From: Cephalothrix spiralis
Taxonomy: Eukaryota > Nemertea > Palaeonemertea > Archinemertea > Cephalotrichidae
Direction of reading: 5' to 3'
DNA length: 10,476 bases
Assembly (NCBI GenBank): GCA_032353305.1
Contig: JAUCNG010403473.1
Span: 1 to 10,476 of the forward strand
The notes under the pieces were generated by a model. The model did no database searches. It was given only the letters and a program-made list of their open reading frames with translations, and was not told where the DNA came from. Positions 6,436 through 10,476 of the stretch are shown here, in pieces (position 1 is the stretch's first letter; each line of letters begins with the position of its first letter). Both the position numbers and the translations under genes were made by a program.

Positions 6436-6678
6436 GAGGGGGTGAAGGGGTCAGAACGGAAGCGGGAAAAGCCCTAAAATCGCTTACCGATGCGGGATAT
6501 TGAGAATTTTAGTTCGGGAGACGGAGACGGGATTTGAAAAAAACCCCAATTTTCCGATTTTTTATCGCTAAAAACGATAAAGCTATGAAAATTACAATCC
6601 CGTTAGAGCGAACGGAAGCCGGATATCACATTTTTTTGCTAACGGAAGCGGGACGAGGACCTCCCCTTCGCCCCCCTC
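6436..6678. mobile_element. MITE with G-rich termini and 6-bp target duplication
   Basis: The left end GAGGGGGTGAAGGGG (6436-6450) and the right end, reverse complement GAGGGGGGCGAAGGGG (6663-6678), form a terminal inverted repeat. Both ends are flanked by TTAGAC (6430-6435 and 6679-6684), with a possible seventh base C. The 243-bp interior has no transposase but repeats CGGAAGC(G/C)GGA three times (about 6459, 6614, 6644). A 6-7 bp duplication does not fit the common 2-, 4- or 8-bp superfamilies cleanly, so I leave the superfamily open. The frame at 6534-6752 runs through the element and is not a gene. Confidence 0.75.
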
Positions 6679-6684
6679 TTAGAC

Positions 6685-7454
6685 CAATATTTAAAAAAAA
6701 GTACTTTAAACCAAGTCATTTAGTTTTTTCAAAATTGGTTTTTTCAAAATAAATTTGATTCAAATTTGTATACATTAAGATAGAACTGTACCCTCTTTTT
6801 TAAAAGAACTTTAAAAATATGCTTAAGACCTGGGATCAATTTTATGATTGGAATCAATAGATAGATCGTCATCTTTCCAATGACAACACCCTCAATGTAG
6901 TGACATAGAAAAGCAAGGCGAGCAAAGCGAGGCGAGAATTTTTTTGACACTTTTTAATCCATTTTCATCATATCTTATGAGAAATAATAGGATTTTAGGA
7001 GAAATGGTCATATTTTAGGAGATTTTAAGAGGAGGATATCCTAATGTGAGGCCTGCAAGATATTATACCCCTAAAAACGATATAGAACCTTGATAACGTC
7101 AAATAAAGAACGAAATATTGGTAACTGGGATCTTGAGTCTGTGTTTTTACACTTCGGTGTTTTTGTTATTTTATGCTGTAAATCTTACTATTCCTAGGTA
7201 CTGTGTGCTAGCTTCAGCACTATAACCGTAATTAATAAGTCAATATTTTTGTGTCAAAAAATATTTTCTGAATTAAATTTTTGTTTTGTCTTATTTCTGT
7301 CTAAAAGAACGACATAACAATGTAGTAATGTAGAAAAAATACACACAAACACGGAATATTCTGATATGCTAGCATTCGGCTATTTTAAGCCTTCTCCAGG
7401 CAATGTTTATATATGATATAAATATTATGCAACGGATTAACACACGAATTTTTG
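6685..7454. other. Intergenic AT-rich DNA
   Basis: Contains a short tandem duplication of GTTTTTTCAAAAT (about 6723-6750), a small G/C-rich patch of GGCGAG and GCGAGG words at 6913-6937, and near-repeats of ATTTTAGGAGA around 6990-7025. No convincing ORF, exon or RNA gene was found. Confidence 0.4.
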
Positions 7455-7462
7455 ATATATTG

Positions 7463-7772
7463 CAGGGGGGTCATGGAAAAGATTGGATGACACATACGCT
7501 GGGGTGGGTTGGTACATTTTTTGGGGAAAATTGGCACATTGTGGAAACGTTTTGTTCGAAAAAAAATCTTTACCGCACAAAACAAATTCAACCGCGTGCA
7601 AAAAAATGGGGGTGGGAGGTTTCAAAAATTGAGGCACGATGGAAAAAATAGGGTGGGTGGGGGCAAAATATGCATTTTTCCATGCCATGTTAGAGATGGG
7701 TGAGTACCATATCTCAATTTTGCCAATATTCGGCCTATGTGTCATCCAATGACCCGCCCTCCCCCGCCATAT
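7463..7772. mobile_element. Probable hAT-like MITE with 8-bp target duplication
   Basis: ATATATTG is present at 7455-7462 and 7773-7780, bracketing 310 bp that begins CAGGGGGGTCAT. The right part reads, in reverse complement, GGCGGGGGAGGGCGGGTCAT. A 15-bp perfect inverted repeat, ATTGGATGACACATA (7482-7496) / complement at 7736-7750, lies just inside the ends. An 8-bp duplication with a CAGGGG start suggests hAT, but the right terminus is not a clean CCCCTG and the duplication is AT-simple, so the exact ends are tentative. The overlapping short frames (7385-7745) are G-tract artefacts with no transposase motif. Confidence 0.6.
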
Positions 7773-7780
7773 ATATATTG

Positions 7781-8065
7781 TAGCTTTTTATGGTATCAAT
7801 ATAAATATGTAGAATTCCGGTAAATATTTGAAATCGTAATTTCTATTACTAGTTTTGTTTGGAAGTGATATAACCAAACTCGTACCAGGACTAATATTAC
7901 ATTCCGAGATGTCCAATAATGATAAATTTAGGCAACATTGGTGAGATTCAAGCGTTGCGTACCGACCCTTGCCTGTCAGGAAAGTATGGAACTGATTCAT
8001 GTATTTGAAAACTATCTACACATAACAGTGAAAAAATGAACTTAGAAGATTGTTATCAATTAAAA
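7781..8065. other. Intergenic DNA between two MITEs
   Basis: No repeat or coding signal was recognised. The 70-codon minus-strand frame at 7788-8000 has no family resemblance that I can see. Confidence 0.35.
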
Positions 8066-8474
8066 TACAGTACAGTAAGGTGCTATTGCGAAAAAGGACA
8101 CCTCGCAAATTGGCACATTTTGCGCAACGCTCGCGCGATCGCCATGTTTACAAGTTGCAAGGTGCTAATTTGCACATCTAAGGTGCTAAAATGGCATTTC
8201 AGGTAATAAATGGCATTTAATGTGTTCTTTTTGCTTGCGAGATATACCAAGAAACTGAGAGAGGTGATGTTTTACACTGCAAGGTGCCAATTTGCGAGGT
8301 GCCACAGTACAACGTGGCTGCATTGCGAAAATGTGAATGCCATTTTTCAAAACGAGGTCATTTTCGATGTCTTTCTCCAAAAGGAGGCTATGGGGGGCTA
8401 ATTTTGGATAATGGCATCAAACATTGCATCAACATTTACGCAATGCAGCCACTGTAGCACCTTACTGTACTGTA
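8066..8474. mobile_element. Tc1/mariner-style MITE with nested inverted repeats
   Basis: The 20-bp termini TACAGTACAGTAAGGTGCTA (8066-8085) and 8455-8474 are perfect inverted repeats. They begin with TA, the Tc1/mariner target duplication, and then CAGT. The 405-bp interior has no transposase. It contains two further inverted pairs: 8101-8116 with 8284-8299 (GTGCCAATTTGCGAGG, perfect) and 8314-8334 with 8432-8452 (20 of 21). AAGGTGC(T/C) recurs as a sub-repeat at 8078, about 8159, about 8180 and 8281. The frames at 8186-8401 are internal to the element and not genes. Confidence 0.85.
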
Positions 8475-8502
8475 AGTTCTGTATTTATGGTTTGATTACT
8501 GA

Positions 8503-8564
8503 CACTGCTTTTTGTGCCCTTATATAATCTGTAAAAACTGTATACATGTGCACAAAAAGCAGTG
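8503..8564. repeat. 15-bp perfect inverted repeat
   Basis: CACTGCTTTTTGTGC (8503-8517) and its exact complement at 8550-8564 are separated by 32 bases. It lies 28 bases right of the 8066-8474 element but outside its termini. It may be a very small foldback element or a transcribed hairpin; no target duplication is evident. Confidence 0.75.
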
Positions 8565-8746
8565 CATATTCCCTAAGACCCCTAAATAGAAATTGTATTT
8601 ACAGTACATTAATATGTGAATCCTTTAAATTGGTGATGAAGCCCAGGATCTAAATGTCTTCTGGCATTCTATGACCTTCTATGCTCATACGTATGTGTCA
8701 TTCATTAGGAAACATGTACTAAACTCTCGCAACAAGTAAACACCGT

Positions 8747-9085
8747 CTGTTTCTTTTACGTTTTTGTGAAATTCTTTGATGTCTGTTAGATTCGTGTTTG
8801 AGTTATTCGTAGGCATTTACTCATTTGAGATGTATTTGCTTAACTTGATTTATTTACATGGATTACATAGAGAAGTTGCTGACTTACAATTCAAGAAGTT
8901 ACAAGTGAAGGCCGATCACCTTTTGCTGGGACAAACACACATTAAAGGTCGGTCGTTCTACCCTTACGTAACGGAACGACCGTGTCCAAAGGTAGCTGAT
9001 GAGGAACTTCTTGTGAAGTCATGCCTCTGTTGAGATTCTGCTTCCCTGTTTCTTGTACGTTTTTGTGAAATTCTTTGATGTCTGT
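8747..9085 (+). repeat. 40-bp direct repeats 299 bp apart
   Basis: Positions 8747-8786 and 9046-9085 share 39 of 40 bases (CTGTTTCTT(T/G)TACG ... GTGAAATTC ... GATGTCTGT). They bracket about 259 bp that contains the weak oxidoreductase-like frame. This could be two starts of a ~299-bp tandem repeat cut short, or short repeats left by a duplication or insertion. Confidence 0.85.
8871..9033 (+). pseudogene. Possible MDR/quinone-oxidoreductase N-terminal exon fragment
   Basis: This open stretch follows an acceptor-like TTACATAG. Its end, TERPCPKVADEELLVKSCLC, resembles the beginning of zinc-alcohol-dehydrogenase-like (MDR) enzymes, where a P-x-P-x-x-x-D-x-E-L-L-V-K pattern starts the GroES-like fold. 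KKLQV near its start would fit the first strand. It stops at TGA 9031-9033 with no catalytic or nucleotide-binding part, and AATAAA follows at 9180-9185. A hairpin (CGGTCGTTC / GAACGACCG, 8950-8982) lies inside. The match is by eye and short, so it may be chance. A fragment of a retrocopy or a lost exon is the best guess. Confidence 0.2.
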
Positions 9086-9388
9086 CACTTACAAATCTAT
9101 ACTCTGGTATCTATTGTATTATGATATGACATATGATACACAGACCTACTATTTTATACTGTTCAAATTATACTGTACAAATAAAGTGGATTGGAAAAAA
9201 CCGCTTAATCTATTAATCTAACACGACATCTATCGATGATAATTGTGATAAGTCAATGCTGACTTTTACAAATCCAATGCCAATGACTCCCCATAATGCG
9301 ATTGGAGTGCAGTTCGCGATCAAAAGTTAACTCGATCGGCGAGTACCAAAAAATCCTGAAGTATTTCAATTTAGAATTAGAAATAATA
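9086..9388. other. Intergenic AT-rich DNA
   Basis: Holds an AATAAA at 9180-9185 but no gene that clearly uses it. The 65-codon frame starting at 9296 runs into the inverted-repeat element at 9389 and has no recognisable motif. Confidence 0.4.
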
Positions 9389-9502
9389 TATAACGCACTG
9401 TCTTTGACAGAATACATGTGGCACCTCGGGCTCTTAATTTTAGTTCGTCACCGCCATAACTCGTGGATATATTCTATATTCTGTCAAAGATAGTGCGTTA
9501 TA
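9389..9502. mobile_element. Short foldback MITE
   Basis: The arms 9389-9413 and 9478-9502 match at 24 of 25 positions as inverted repeats (TATAACGCACT(G/A)TCTTTGAC...). They surround a 64-bp non-coding centre. Both arms begin with TA, so the element could be TA-flanked TAACGCAC... ends of about 110 bp. The superfamily is unassigned. Confidence 0.8.
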
Positions 9503-10257
9503 GATTATATGTTAACGAATTAATGCTCATTTCATCGCATATATGTCGATTATAATAAATCTGCTTAGTGCCTACATGACCAATTACACTCCTAATGCAC
9601 ATGATTTTTGAGTCTCTACTGACAAAATCAATCGATATCTATAGTTTGATTGGAAAATTGGCGTATGAATTTGAAGATCGGTAATAGAAACAACTCCTAA
9701 TTTGCATAATCATTGTTATTTCACGGGTTATTTTACGCTTTCATGAAAAAAGCCTAAAATTGCCAATGCGATAACATGATTTGAAGACTTCTGGGAGTGA
9801 CGGTCCATGTGAGACATGTGATAACCAATGTTATTTTCACTACAGAATCGTCACATAAGTGAATACATCAATAGTATATACTATTTATAGAGGAAAACCG
9901 GTTCTCCAATAATTCCGAGGCATATATTGGTACATTGTTAAACACGTTTTCAAACACAATATCATTCAAAGACGTATCCTAGACAGCAAGCCGAGATGAG
10001 GGCCATGTGGTGAAGTAATTGAAAGCCCATTCATGGATGGGCTCATTTGAAACCCATCAATATTCCATATGGAAAAAGATAGACTAACTACATTTGGCAT
10101 GGTGAATACATTGGCTTGGCATAGCATATTCAGATCTTTGAGCTATATGAAAAATTTCTCATAAAGTAAATAAAATTGGAATACCAAAATTAACTATGTC
10201 ATAATACATAGCAAAAATAGTTGGTCTGCTAAAAGCAAGTCATTTCTTCTATTTAGA
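9503..10257. other. Intergenic DNA, 3' of the GPCR gene
   Basis: No exon is recognisable. A 7-bp-stem hairpin (AGCCCAT / ATGGGCT) lies at 10024-10043. The minus-strand 3' UTR of the receptor should occupy the right part, but I found no canonical minus-strand AATAAA close to the stop. Confidence 0.45.
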
Positions 10258-10476
10258 CTAACTTTTGCCACAGCAACTTAAAGCATTTCTGGCATCATCT
10301 CTAAATTTTTTTCCTCCGCCTAAACAATACAAATAAAAATTAACACAAAAGTTACAATACCATGTTTTTTGAATAATTGAAGAAATCATCCCAACTATGT
10401 CTTTTCTTGCAGGCGTTGGGAAGATGGAGAGGAGGCGCATGAACCTATAAAGTGTAAACGGTAGTGTCAGAAGTAT
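10258..10476 (-). CDS. Class A (rhodopsin-family) GPCR, C-terminal part
   Basis: The last 72 residues of a seven-transmembrane receptor; its 5' end lies beyond the window. The frame is open to the edge and ends at TAG (plus 10258-10260). It shows the end of TM6 (LLTLPFTLYRFMRLL), a short third extracellular loop (about IFPTPARKD), TM7 (IVGMISS ... CVNFYLYCL) with N46-F-Y-L-Y50 standing for NPxxY (Pro replaced by Phe), helix 8 (GGGKKFRDDARNAL), and a very short tail SCCGKS whose paired Cys are likely palmitoylation sites. NFxLYC followed by a K-F-R helix 8 is common in peptide-receptor-like invertebrate GPCRs. The ligand cannot be told from this fragment. The ATG at 10438-10440 is internal, not the start. 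No intron is seen within the fragment. Confidence 0.85.
   Translation of the reverse strand: MLLTLPFTLYRFMRLLSIFPTPARKDIVGMISSIIQKTWYCNFCVNFYLYCLGGGKKFRDDARNALSCCGKS

Noticed and set aside
6534-6752. 72-codon frame with PPLRPPLRP
   Set aside because: It crosses the right end of the 6436-6678 MITE; the Pro/Arg run is the C-rich terminal repeat read in frame.
7541-7560. GAAACGTT at 7543 as another Penelope-type hammerhead
   Set aside because: No CTGANGA core lies upstream at the right distance and no stem II can be drawn.
7385-7745. Overlapping frames on both strands of the G-rich element
   Set aside because: They arise from stop-poor G/C tracts inside the element, with no transposase motif and heavy mutual overlap.
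8991-9025. Hammerhead candidate from CTGATGAGG at ~8993
   Set aside because: The stem after the core is not followed by GAAA, so the second half of the catalytic core is missing.

Overview
The window looks like metazoan nuclear DNA, most likely from a lophotrochozoan and plausibly a bivalve mollusc. It is AT-rich, has GT-AG introns with T-rich acceptors, extracellular shuffled domains (TSP1, kringle, Link), a rhodopsin-type GPCR end, and many short non-autonomous transposons. The taxon is an inference from style and domain content; no sequence comparison was run.

Layout. 1-782: a ~297-bp-period repeat unit, then AT-rich upstream DNA with a possible TATA box. 783-2150 (+): a 455-residue secreted protein in one open exon, made of a signal peptide, an unrecognised N-terminal region, a Thr-rich mucin-like linker, a TSP1 repeat and a kringle. 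2151-2594: a terminal-inverted-repeat element lying directly after the stop codon, followed by AATAAA at 2605. 2797-3115: a second copy of the 1-293 repeat. 3264-3469: four tandem hairpin units. 3530-3841 and 4660-4967 (+): two tandemly duplicated Link-domain exons, about 96% identical, both entered in phase 1; the second carries the stop. 4968-10257: no confident gene, but at least four short inverted-repeat elements, a 62-bp near-perfect palindrome, a degenerate Penelope-type hammerhead motif (a better one lies in the Link intron), and a 299-bp direct-repeat interval containing a weak oxidoreductase-like ORF. 10258-10476 (-): the C-terminal 72 residues of a class A GPCR, cut by the window edge.

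How the parts relate. The TSP1-kringle protein and the Link exons lie on the same strand 1.4 kb apart. No signal-peptide exon for the Link gene is visible in between. A weak donor at 2107 would join the kringle exon to the first Link exon in frame and keep all six kringle cysteines, so one secreted TSP1-kringle-Link-Link transcript is possible. The simpler reading is two adjacent genes, with the Link 5' exon outside the window or not recognised. Either way the left half encodes secreted extracellular-matrix or defence-like products reshaped by recent exon duplication and transposon insertion. The GPCR on the opposite strand is unrelated.
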